Below are positions 5,528-12,243 of a DNA stretch of 12,912 bases, piece by piece. The translations under genes were made by a program, and so were the position numbers. The stretch spans positions 1-12,912 of the forward strand of contig JBGQJK010000025.1 of assembly GCA_041499035.1 (NCBI GenBank), in the 5' to 3' direction. Under the pieces are notes generated by a model. That model worked only from the letters and a program-made list of their open reading frames with translations, did not search any database and was not told the origin of the DNA. The stretch is from DATFUL01 sp041499035. GTDB taxonomy: Bacteria > Patescibacteriota > Microgenomatia > UBA8517. The stretch's first letter is position 1; each line of letters opens with the position of its first letter.

Positions 5528-8500
5528 TTAGGGAGCAGTAAATAAGTTGGCTTGTGGAATTATCTGTTTTGATCTTGAAGGGCTGCTCCACCTGATTTGT
5601 GCAACTGCGCCTCCGCCATTTTCATAATATTCCATCTTAATATCGTATTTTTGTCCGGTGCTAAGGTTTATTGTTCCGCTCCATTCCTTGGTTCCTTGAT
5701 CAATCCATTTATCGATTAAAAGTTGGCCGTTGACCCAAAGTCTTACACCGTCATCAGTTGACGTGTAAAAAGTATACGTTTGAGAGAACTGAGGCTGGAT
5801 TTGTCCTGTCCAGCGAACCGAAAATGTGTCCGGGCCTATTGCTGCATTGGGTGAACCACTTCCCCAGCTAAAATTAACTGTCGGATCGATCCTGTTTAGA
5901 ACAAATGCGGTGAAGTCTTTATTGTTGTAATATTCACCTTTAAGACCGCTGACTTGTGAAGACAGAGCAAACTTTGCATAACTGAATTTGGCAACAGCCT
6001 CTTGCGTATTGTCATAAAATTCCACAATCAGCGTATGGTTCCCGGCGGTCATATTTACATCTTTGGTGTAGGTGGTAACACTTTGGTCTTTCCAGGCATC
6101 GATAACAGCCTGCCCGTCAACAAAAACGCGTATCCCGTCATCCGCTGTGGCAGTGAATCTATAATTTGCTTGCTCAAATAAATCCGACTTTGTCCACCTT
6201 GCTACAAAGTGGTCAGTGTTAACGCCGGTGCCGGAGGAGTTTAGCCCCCAATCAAAATTAATATCACTGTCGATTCTTGTTAGGGCAGGAGGGCTTAATG
6301 GAATTGTGGGGGCAGATCCGGCGCCCGGTGTATTCCAATATTGGGCAGAATAACTGCCGGTCGGGGGCAAAACAGGGATAGGAGTCGGTGTAGGAGTAGG
6401 GGTCGGTGTGACAACGGAGATATCGCCAACATAACTCCACGTCAGTATAGCTGTAGCGTCTTCCGTATTGTCGTAAAACTCCATTTTTATGGCGTGGTTG
6501 CCATCAGATAAATCTGTGGTTAGTTCATAGGATGTTGCTGATTGGTTGATCCACTTGTCTATAACCAAAACATTATCGATATAGAGCCGAACCCCATCGT
6601 CTCCTGTCATCACAAACTTGTACTTTCCGGCAACAAAATATTGTTGCTTGCTCCACCTAACAGAGAACTGGTCGGCGTTGACAGCCGGATCAGGCGAGCC
6701 AAAAACCCAGGTAAAGTCTATTTTTTTATCCTGACGTGTTAACACGGGAGTGCCGGTTAAATTCATATTGTTGTAGTATTCGGCGTTAAAAGGAGGGGAT
6801 AGCTCATAAATTGCCGTATAAGTCGTTCCTATCCCCGGGATTGTAATTGTGTGGATTGGCTTGCCTCCGTCGGACCACGACTTAAAGTGATAAATATTGC
6901 CATTCAGTTCCCCTATAGTTGGTGCCGTTAGTTGCCGTTGATAACCCACTACTTGATCAACGCTGAGTGGAGTATTTGTTGTCTGTCCGTCAAGTAAAAT
7001 CGTTATGCCCGAAGGACTGGTATCGTAGGTGATATTAACTTTAATCGGGTAAACAAACACAGATTTTGTCGTGAATAGTCCATTCGTGTCCTTGCCTGTT
7101 ACTCTTACTTCATACCAGGTATCAGCAGAGGGCTCACCGGAAAAAGTTGTGGTAAAAGTACCGCTTCTACTTTGGAGCGGTCCCAAAAAAGGATGAATAT
7201 GGGTGCCGTGATGAAAAATTATATCTGTAGTAAAAGCAGAATCGGGTAACGCCGTTCCGCCACCGTCGGTTCCTGTGGCATTATAATTGAAAGAATCACC
7301 GGCTTTATATGTAGCTCCGTCAGTAGGAGAGGTGATTGTTATATCCGGGCGCTTACCGGCCTGAATGATAATCGGGGCGGCCTGTACACTATTGACTCCG
7401 TCACTTACAGTTAAGATAACCGTAAACGCGCCTTTATTGTTATAGATTTTGCTGGGGTTAGCTAGAGCACTGTGGGTCCCGTCTCCGAGATTCCAATCGT
7501 ATATCAGAGGTTTGTTTTCGGGATCGGAACTTCCGGCGCTTGAGAAGTTGACTGTCAAGGGTTCCGGGCCCTCCGTTTTATCGGAAGAGGCGACGGCTGT
7601 AGGGAACTGGTTGGCGAGGGTGTAGGTAACTCTGAAGAGGTTACCTGGGAAGATTGTAAGGTAATATAAAGATCCGTCAGTCGCAACCTTAAAGTCAACA
7701 ACACTTCCCGCATTTGTATCAAAATCAGATACCCCCGTCATGTTGCCGTTTGCGTCGAGTGTTAGTCTTTTAATAAAACCTGCCGCGTAATCGCCGAAGA
7801 AATAGTTGCCTTTATAGGAAGCAGGGAACATGTTCCCTTGATAAACCGGCCCACCGCTAATAGCCATACTTCCTCCGTTATGGTTATAGGTATAGATCGG
7901 ATTTGTCATGCCGTTAACATTACAAGTTCCTTCGCAGGTTGGCCAACCGTAGTTGTTGCCTTTTTGAATCAGATTAACTTCCTCCCAGGTATTTGCACCA
8001 ACATCACCTTCGTACAGCCTTCCGGTGACGGAGTCAAACTGAAAACGAAATGGGTTTCTAAGCCCATAAGCCCAGATTTCCGGCAGTTTTCCGCTTTGCC
8101 CGACAAATGGATTATCTGCCGGTATTGTTCCGTCCTTATTTAATCTTATAATTTTTCCAAAAGGGTTAGCTAAACTTTGGGAGTTGCTCGGAGTTCCGTT
8201 ATCTCCAATAGAAAGATATAATTTTCCGTCCGACCCAAACCTAATTGTTCCACCAATGTGATATTGAGGGGATACGGTATTAGTTTGGTAGATTTGAACG
8301 GCAGAGCCGGTTGCCGTGTCGTTAGTCGCATCAAATCTAACAACATGGTTGAGTGAGTCAGAAGCTGAGTAATAGAAATAAACCCATTTGTTATTTGCAA
8401 AGTCGGGGTCAAAAGTAATGCCGATAAGCCCTTTATCCCCGAAGTTTGTCGAAGGCAATGTTACAAACGGAGTTGAAAGCAATTGACCATTTTTATATAT

Positions 8501-8701
8501 TCTAACCGCCCCAAGTCGTTCCAGAATAAAGATCCTGCCGTCAGGTGCAATATCAAAACCGGTTGGTTCTGTAAGACCGGACCCTATAATTTGGCTGGTT
8601 TGAAAATCAGCCGGGGGCGAAGCCAATACTCTGTGGGGGGAGTGTAGAGACTGAAGCGTAAGAATTAACAGTAAAAAGATAGGCAGTAGCAGTTTTCTCA
8701 T
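5528..8701 (-). CDS. Secreted PQQ-type sugar dehydrogenase with PKD and three PA14 domains
   Basis: This 1057-residue exported protein has a signal peptide (about 1-28, ending VLA). It is followed by a soluble glucose/sorbosone dehydrogenase beta-propeller (about 30-365), a PKD domain (about 366-448), an Ig-like/linker region (about 450-633) and three PA14 domains (about 634-765, 785-910 and 915-1050). The propeller keeps the YHIGGTIRFGSDGKLYLSIGDNG motif containing the expected catalytic His, the LRNPFRF motif for PQQ contacts, and DVGANTWEEVN. PA14 repeats show GEYYNN or AEYYNN starts and DDGVRL...DKW cores; PA14 domains often bind glycans. A TPTPTPTPTP linker separates the first two PA14 units. 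It probably oxidises or binds surface sugars outside the cell. There is no LPXTG or C-terminal helix, so how it is retained is unclear. No PQQ synthesis gene lies in the window. The start is ATG at 8701. Confidence 0.93.
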   Translation of the reverse strand: MRKLLLPIFLLLILTLQSLHSPHRVLASPPADFQTSQIIGSGLTEPTGFDIAPDGRIFILERLGAVRIYKNGQLLSTPFVTLPSTNFGDKGLIGITFDPDFANNKWVYFYYSASDSLNHVVRFDATNDTATGSAVQIYQTNTVSPQYHIGGTIRFGSDGKLYLSIGDNGTPSNSQSLANPFGKIIRLNKDGTIPADNPFVGQSGKLPEIWAYGLRNPFRFQFDSVTGRLYEGDVGANTWEEVNLIQKGNNYGWPTCEGTCNVNGMTNPIYTYNHNGGSMAISGGPVYQGNMFPASYKGNYFFGDYAAGFIKRLTLDANGNMTGVSDFDTNAGSVVDFKVATDGSLYYLTIFPGNLFRVTYTLANQFPTAVASSDKTEGPEPLTVNFSSAGSSDPENKPLIYDWNLGDGTHSALANPSKIYNNKGAFTVILTVSDGVNSVQAAPIIIQAGKRPDITITSPTDGATYKAGDSFNYNATGTDGGGTALPDSAFTTDIIFHHGTHIHPFLGPLQSRSGTFTTTFSGEPSADTWYEVRVTGKDTNGLFTTKSVFVYPIKVNITYDTSPSGITILLDGQTTNTPLSVDQVVGYQRQLTAPTIGELNGNIYHFKSWSDGGKPIHTITIPGIGTTYTAIYELSPPFNAEYYNNMNLTGTPVLTRQDKKIDFTWVFGSPDPAVNADQFSVRWSKQQYFVAGKYKFVMTGDDGVRLYIDNVLVIDKWINQSATSYELTTDLSDGNHAIKMEFYDNTEDATAILTWSYVGDISVVTPTPTPTPTPIPVLPPTGSYSAQYWNTPGAGSAPTIPLSPPALTRIDSDINFDWGLNSSGTGVNTDHFVARWTKSDLFEQANYRFTATADDGIRVFVDGQAVIDAWKDQSVTTYTKDVNMTAGNHTLIVEFYDNTQEAVAKFSYAKFALSSQVSGLKGEYYNNKDFTAFVLNRIDPTVNFSWGSGSPNAAIGPDTFSVRWTGQIQPQFSQTYTFYTSTDDGVRLWVNGQLLIDKWIDQGTKEWSGTINLSTGQKYDIKMEYYENGGGAVAQIRWSSPSRSKQIIPQANLFTAP

Positions 8702-8716
8702 TAAGTTATAAAGATA

Positions 8717-8733
8717 TATAACATTATGTTATA
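8717..8733. promoter_or_regulatory. 17-bp palindrome upstream of the sugar dehydrogenase gene
   Basis: TATAACAT-T-ATGTTATA is a perfect inverted repeat with 8-bp arms, located 16-32 nt before the dehydrogenase ATG, the position of an operator overlapping a promoter. It is AT-rich, which raises the chance expectation. A second, shorter symmetric pair (GTTATA at 8705-8710, TATAAC at 8717-8722) overlaps it. Confidence 0.4.
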
Positions 8734-8785
8734 GGAACTATAAATGTCAACTCTCAAGGCTTAATTTATACAATTTTGAGGGTTA

Positions 8786-8794
8786 TGTTACAAT
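8786..8794 (+). promoter_or_regulatory. Extended -10 promoter of the VOC gene
   Basis: TGT then TACAAT (8789-8794), 5 nt before the ATG at 8800. No Shine-Dalgarno site; leaderless start predicted. Confidence 0.6.
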
Positions 8795-8799
8795 AATTC

Positions 8800-9171
8800 A
8801 TGGCAAAACTTAATCTGAACTCCCTTCTTGTTTCTTCGGAAAATCCCAAAAAACTTCGTGAGTTTTACGGTAAGGTCTTCGATAAAAAGCCGGATATGGA
8901 TGATAACGGCTATTTTGGCTGGCTGGTAGGCAAGACATTTATATCTTTTGGCCCGCATGACAAAGTTAAAGGCAAAAGCAAAAATCCGGAGCGGGTTATT
9001 ATTAATTTTGAGACATCAGAAGTAAAAGAGGAGTTTGAACGGATCAAGAAGCTGGATGCGGAAGTTATTGCCGAACCTTATAACATGGGGGAAGCCTGGA
9101 TCGCAACTTTTGCTGATCCCGACGGAAACTATTTCCAGTTAATGAGCCCATGGGACGATGGCAAAAATTAG
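8800..9171 (+). CDS. VOC (glyoxalase/bleomycin-resistance fold) family protein
   Basis: The 123-residue protein is one complete two-module vicinal-oxygen-chelate unit. The N-terminal module carries LLVSSENPKKLREFYGKVFD, and the C-terminal module ends with the family signature FADPDGNYFQLMSPW. A short GWLVGKTFISFGPH strand pair lies between them. Members bind divalent metals or small ligands and act as lyases, dioxygenases or drug-binding proteins, usually as dimers. The substrate cannot be told from sequence. E or H metal ligands at the canonical first-strand position are not evident (the strand reads LNLNSLLVS), so a non-metal or binding role is possible. It is cytosolic and divergent from the secreted dehydrogenase. 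Confidence 0.85.
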   Translation: MAKLNLNSLLVSSENPKKLREFYGKVFDKKPDMDDNGYFGWLVGKTFISFGPHDKVKGKSKNPERVIINFETSEVKEEFERIKKLDAEVIAEPYNMGEAWIATFADPDGNYFQLMSPWDDGKN

Positions 9172-9205
9172 CTTCGCAATACATCTCTTAGTATTTTGAC
9201 AGCTC

Positions 9206-9214
9206 TGATATAAT
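9206..9214 (+). promoter_or_regulatory. Extended -10 promoter of the HD-domain gene
   Basis: TGA then TATAAT (9209-9214), 6 nt before the ATG at 9221. This is one of the cleanest examples of the window's start architecture. A TTGACA at 9196-9201 is too close (7 nt) to serve as its -35. Confidence 0.65.
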
Positions 9215-9220
9215 TCAAAA

Positions 9221-9841
9221 ATGCTGGATTTTGCTACTCGGATTTCCCAAAAAGATCTACAAAATAATTATTTATATATTGCCGCTGCTCAGCCGAAAAG
9301 TGGTCTGCTCAGAGAACAGATGGAACTTCTTAAAACAAAGGATGAGATTTATCCCCACACACAAAGGGTTCAATTCCTTGCAGGCGAGCTTGCTAAGCAC
9401 AAGGGTATGGGGATGACTAACACGATGGACCTTGTGCGGGCAGCTGAGCTCCATGATATCGGTAAGTTGCTAGTACCCGATAAAATATTGGAAAAAAAGG
9501 AGCTTAGCGAAAAAGAAATGAAAATAGTTGAACAGCATGTAGTGACCAGTTATGAAGTAGTAAAACCTTTTATGCCAAAGGTTGCGAATATTATAATCGG
9601 CCATCATAGGTATCAAGAGCACCCCTACCCCGATCTTAGTTTGTACGGACCCTTCACGCTCGAAGAAGTGGAGCAGCAAAAGAATCTTTCTCTTGTGGAC
9701 AAGACGGATGCACTTTTGAGCGAGCGAAGTTACAAACCGGCATGGACTATTTCGGAAACGCGGAGCCATTTGATTAGTTTTTTCGGAAATCCGGAACTGG
9801 TTGATTTTGTTATAGGCAAATGGGGGACTATAGGAGCTTGA
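9221..9841 (+). CDS. HD-domain phosphohydrolase, HD-GYP-like
   Basis: The 206-residue cytosolic protein has the metal-ligand pattern of HD phosphohydrolases: H46, the H78-D79 doublet in AAELHDIGKLLVP, H106 and H128-H129. The helix LVDKTDALLSERSYK corresponds to the VxDxxDAxxSxRxYR helix of HD-GYP domains. However, the HD-GYP hallmark HHExxDGxGYP is replaced by HHRYQEHPYP (128-137), so cyclic-di-GMP hydrolysis is uncertain; another nucleotide or phosphomonoester may be the substrate. The N-terminus (1-35) is a short extension with no sensor domain. The start is ATG at 9221, set by the -10 box 6 nt upstream. The next gene begins about 30 nt after the stop with a separate TATAAT. Confidence 0.85.
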   Translation: MLDFATRISQKDLQNNYLYIAAAQPKSGLLREQMELLKTKDEIYPHTQRVQFLAGELAKHKGMGMTNTMDLVRAAELHDIGKLLVPDKILEKKELSEKEMKIVEQHVVTSYEVVKPFMPKVANIIIGHHRYQEHPYPDLSLYGPFTLEEVEQQKNLSLVDKTDALLSERSYKPAWTISETRSHLISFFGNPELVDFVIGKWGTIGA

Positions 9842-9847
9842 GTCCTC

Positions 9848-9856
9848 TGGTATAAT
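9848..9856 (+). promoter_or_regulatory. Extended -10 promoter of the four-helix membrane protein
   Basis: TGG then TATAAT (9851-9856) begins 7 nt after the HD-gene stop. An in-frame TTG lies 8 nt downstream (9865) and an ATG 17 nt downstream (9874). Confidence 0.6.
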
Positions 9857-9873
9857 TATTTTTATTGTTTTAT

Positions 9874-10227
9874 ATGAAAGATTTAGCGCGTCGGGTTAAC
9901 TTCTTTACAGCAAGCTTCATCGGAATCTTGGGCCTGTCGCTCATTGGGGAAGTTATTATGGAGCATGACATGGAGGACAAAGTTGATGATATTCTCATGG
10001 TCATTCTCGGGCTTGCGGCGATTTACTGGTATAGAAGAACAGGCCACAAGCTAAATAAAACCATCGGTTCGGTTGTGATAGTTGGAATCGCTGTGCTAAT
10101 AAAGGTCTATGCAATTTATATTGAACATGCGGATAAAGAAGCGGTAGGGGACGACTTCGGCATTTTGGCTGCTCTTATTATTGCCCTCATTTTTATTATT
10201 TGGCAGACTCTCCGGAATAAAAAATAG
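9874..10227 (+). CDS. Four-helix membrane protein, unknown function
   Basis: The product (117 residues from ATG at 9874) has four hydrophobic segments at about residues 9-28, 38-53, 63-83 and 93-112, separated by acidic loops (EHDMEDKVDD and EHADKEAVGDD) and ending in a basic tail (RNKK). A basic N-terminus (MKDLARR) suggests both ends are cytoplasmic. The two acidic loops with His (EH at 30-31 and 84-85) both fall on the outer side under this topology and could bind a cation; this is inference. No named family is recognised. The alternative TTG start at 9865 would add three residues and fits the leaderless spacing better. The stop lies 4 nt from the stop of the converging SET gene. Confidence 0.7.
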   Translation: MKDLARRVNFFTASFIGILGLSLIGEVIMEHDMEDKVDDILMVILGLAAIYWYRRTGHKLNKTIGSVVIVGIAVLIKVYAIYIEHADKEAVGDDFGILAALIIALIFIIWQTLRNKK

Positions 10228-10231
10228 CCTT

Positions 10232-10621
10232 TTATTTTTCCACTTCAAACCAGTCGGTGGGGATTGGAGTCATGTCGTCAGGTTCGCCGTTATAGTTAAC
10301 CAGAACTTCCTCACCTTTTTTAATTGGTTTAATTGCTCTATATACCATGGAGTTGGTTTTAAAGTTTTGCTTCCAGTCTGCGTTTGGGTTAAAGGAGTGG
10401 TTGTAAATTGACCCGTAGCCCAAAGCCAGACAGCCGCTCCGGGTGCTGCGCCACGGGTAGATGTAAAAGTTGAAAATTGTTTTTTCCAGCCGTTTTCTCT
10501 CCTTTGGAGTGATGTTAATTACCGGGCAGCTTTCCACAATTTCCCCGGCCTTAAAATCTTTTAAAGCGAATACCCCACGGCCTTTTTTCCCGGTTCTTCT
10601 GACAATGATATTTTTTCTCAC
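10232..10621 (-). CDS. SET-domain protein, probable lysine methyltransferase
   Basis: The 129-residue protein (GTG start at 10621) is a minimal SET domain. It has the N-terminal GRGVFA motif (14-19) for S-adenosylmethionine, the NHS-containing pseudoknot motif YNHSFNPNA (73-81) and the GEEVLVNY motif (103-110) whose Tyr is the expected catalytic residue. SET enzymes transfer methyl groups to protein lysines. No post-SET cysteine cluster and no substrate-binding module are present. The GTG start is preferred over an ATG at 10663 because a minus-strand TATTAT box lies exactly 6 nt upstream, and the longer form would overlap epmA. The target is unknown; its promoter overlaps that of epmA, which makes a translation-related substrate worth testing. 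Confidence 0.85.
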   Translation of the reverse strand: MRKNIIVRRTGKKGRGVFALKDFKAGEIVESCPVINITPKERKRLEKTIFNFYIYPWRSTRSGCLALGYGSIYNHSFNPNADWKQNFKTNSMVYRAIKPIKKGEEVLVNYNGEPDDMTPIPTDWFEVEK

Positions 10622-10624
10622 AAA

Positions 10625-10633
10625 TGTATAATA
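10625..10633. promoter_or_regulatory. Overlapping divergent -10 boxes shared by SET and epmA
   Basis: The near-symmetric core GTATAATAC gives TATAAT on the plus strand (10627-10632, 8 nt before the epmA ATG at 10641) and TATTAT on the minus strand (10633-10628, 6 nt before the SET GTG at 10621). The two start codons are separated by only 19 nt, so both transcripts would be leaderless or nearly so. Confidence 0.6.
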
Positions 10634-10640
10634 CCTTGAT

Positions 10641-11603
10641 ATGAAGACTTGGCAAAGGATCAAAAAGGACCCGAAACTCCTTAAAACTTATTTTGTGAGG
10701 GAAAAGGTAATTCAAACTATCCGCAAGTTTTTCAAAAAAGAAGGTTTCCACGAAGTCTTCACGCCAATTATGGTTCCTGTTCCTTCAATTGAACCAAACC
10801 TGGAAGTGTTTGAGACCGAACTTCGAACCTCTAAGGGAGTTAGGAAAAGAGCCTTTTTAATAAGTAGCCCCGAGTATGCCCATAAGAAACTTCTCTCTGC
10901 CGGGGTGGGGAACCTTTTTGAAATAACCAGGTCCTTCAGAAACGAAGAAGAAGTTTCTAGACTTCATTCTCCTGAGTTTTCCGTTCTCGAGTGGTACAGA
11001 GTTAATGCCGATTACATGGACATAATGCAAGATTTTGAGGACTTGTTTTTGAAAATTGTTGGCAAAGAGAAACTTAGATATCAAGGGGAGGTTTATGATC
11101 TCAAAAAACCGTGGCCAAGAATTACATTTAAAGAGGCTTTCAAAAAGTATGCACATAAGGCTATAGAAGATATAAAAGATGAGGATTTTTACAAAACACT
11201 CTTTAATGAGGTAGAGCCAGAAATTTTAAAAACTAAGCGTCCTATATTTTTGTATGATTATCCAATCTCCCAAGCGTCGCTGGCCCGGCCGAAAAAGCAA
11301 GATCCAGGGTTTGCCGAGAGATTTGAAGTTTTTGTGGCTGGAGTGGAGCTTGGAAATTGTTTTTCGGAACTCACAGATTGGAAACTACAGCATGAACGGT
11401 TTAGGAAAGATCTTGCACTTCGGAAGTCTCAGGGTAAAACAGATTTTCCGATTGATGAAGATTTTATCGAAGCTCTAAAAGAGGGGATGCCGGCATCATC
11501 GGGAATAGCGGTTGGAATTGACAGGCTTGTGATGCTCGCTGCAGACGCTCCAACTGTATCGGATACGATTTTCTTCCCGGACAATGAGCTTTTTGACCTC
11601 TAA
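10641..11603 (+). CDS. epmA: EF-P beta-lysyltransferase EpmA (GenX/PoxA, LysRS-like)
   Basis: The 320-residue protein is a class II lysyl-tRNA synthetase catalytic domain without the N-terminal anticodon-binding domain, the length and layout of EpmA (E. coli about 325). Motif 1 is in FHEVFTPIMVPVPS, motif 2 is FEITRSFRNEE and motif 3 is GIAVGIDRLVML. EpmA-like stretches include ISSPEYAHKKLL, HSPEFSVLEWYR and PISQASLA. In motif 3 LysRS has GLGIGIDR, while here residue 290 is Ala, as in E. coli EpmA (A298), where it favours beta-lysine over alpha-lysine. The enzyme activates (R)-beta-lysine with ATP and attaches it to the conserved lysine of EF-P. efp follows after 29 nt. The beta-lysine-making aminomutase EpmB is not in the window, so the actual lysine form is inferred. 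Confidence 0.93.
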   Translation: MKTWQRIKKDPKLLKTYFVREKVIQTIRKFFKKEGFHEVFTPIMVPVPSIEPNLEVFETELRTSKGVRKRAFLISSPEYAHKKLLSAGVGNLFEITRSFRNEEEVSRLHSPEFSVLEWYRVNADYMDIMQDFEDLFLKIVGKEKLRYQGEVYDLKKPWPRITFKEAFKKYAHKAIEDIKDEDFYKTLFNEVEPEILKTKRPIFLYDYPISQASLARPKKQDPGFAERFEVFVAGVELGNCFSELTDWKLQHERFRKDLALRKSQGKTDFPIDEDFIEALKEGMPASSGIAVGIDRLVMLAADAPTVSDTIFFPDNELFDL

Positions 11604-11622
11604 GGGGCTTTCGCCGTATAAT
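11593..11622 (+). promoter_or_regulatory. efp promoter with both -35 and -10 boxes
   Basis: TTGACC (11593-11598), inside the end of epmA, and TATAAT (11617-11622) are separated by 18 nt, close to a standard sigma-70 promoter. The ATG at 11633 lies 10 nt after the -10 box, predicting a leader of only about 3-5 nt. This lets efp be expressed independently of epmA. Confidence 0.55.
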
Positions 11623-11632
11623 TGGCACGATC

Positions 11633-12199
11633 ATGATTAGCGTAAACGCTGGCAATATAACAAAAGGCATGTACCTTATTTTTAAGGACAAACCCCATTT
11701 GGTTACAAAAACCGAGTTTATGTCGCCCGGCAAAGGATCCGCCGTGATGCGTGTGAAGTATAAAAGTGTTGAAACAGGTGCGGCAATTGAGTTTACTTAT
11801 AAAACCAACGAACAAGTTGAAGTTGCTGATGTGGAAAAGCGCGAAATGGAGTTTCTTTACCGCTCAGGGGATGAAATTGTTTTTATGAACAGTAAGACCT
11901 ACGATCAGGCAAATATCCCCATGAGTTTAATCGAAGATCAGGTAGGGTTTTTAATTCCAAATCTCAAGTGCTGGGTGCTTTGGTATAAAGACGCTGCAAT
12001 TGGGGTTTCACTTCCACCAAACGTTACCTTGAAAGTTATAGAGTCTCCCAACGAAGTTGCGGGCAACAGAATTAATGCTCCTAAAAAACTTGTAAAAGTG
12101 GAAACAGGGATGGAAGTTATGGTTCCGATATTCATAAAAACCGGGGAGAAAGTACTGATTGACACAACAACTAAAGAATATTTGGGGCGTGTAAAATAA
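11633..12199 (+). CDS. efp: Translation elongation factor P
   Basis: The 188-residue protein has the three-domain EF-P layout: KOW-like domain I (about 1-65), OB domain II (about 66-128) and C-terminal OB domain III (about 129-188, ending with the family EYLGRVK tail). EF-P binds between ribosomal P and E sites and relieves stalling on consecutive prolines. The modification loop reads SPGKGSA with lysine exactly at position 34, the site modified by EpmA in E. coli, matching the presence of epmA just upstream. Domain I also keeps NAGNITKGMYL near the N-terminus. The domain III GDT signature is varied to GNRI. The start ATG at 11633 puts the lysine at the canonical number, which supports it. 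No intrinsic terminator is apparent after the gene beyond a U-rich run. Confidence 0.97.
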   Translation: MISVNAGNITKGMYLIFKDKPHLVTKTEFMSPGKGSAVMRVKYKSVETGAAIEFTYKTNEQVEVADVEKREMEFLYRSGDEIVFMNSKTYDQANIPMSLIEDQVGFLIPNLKCWVLWYKDAAIGVSLPPNVTLKVIESPNEVAGNRINAPKKLVKVETGMEVMVPIFIKTGEKVLIDTTTKEYLGRVK

Positions 12200-12228
12200 T
12201 TTTTTTTCAGCACTCTCTCAGATTATGC

Positions 12229-12237
12229 TGTTTTAAT
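12229..12237 (+). promoter_or_regulatory. Extended -10 promoter of the 12244 gene
   Basis: TGT then TTTAAT (12232-12237), 6 nt before the GTG start at 12244. A second weaker box (TATGCT, 12224-12229) lies just upstream. Confidence 0.5.
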
Positions 12238-12243
12238 CACCAA

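Noticed and set aside
5583..5596. Reverse-complement match (12 bases) to the right arm of the spacer repeat.
   Set aside because: It lies inside the third PA14 domain coding sequence, encodes the conserved IRWSS strand, and lacks the left arm and loop; most likely chance.
9196..9214. TTGACA upstream of the HD-gene TATAAT as a -35 box.
   Set aside because: Only 7 nt separate the two boxes; sigma-70 needs about 17.
10622..10663. Longer SET protein starting at ATG 10663.
   Set aside because: It would overlap epmA by 23 nt, add a non-SET leader, and ignore the TATTAT box 6 nt before GTG 10621.
12200..12208. U-run after efp as an intrinsic terminator.
   Set aside because: No GC-rich hairpin precedes it.
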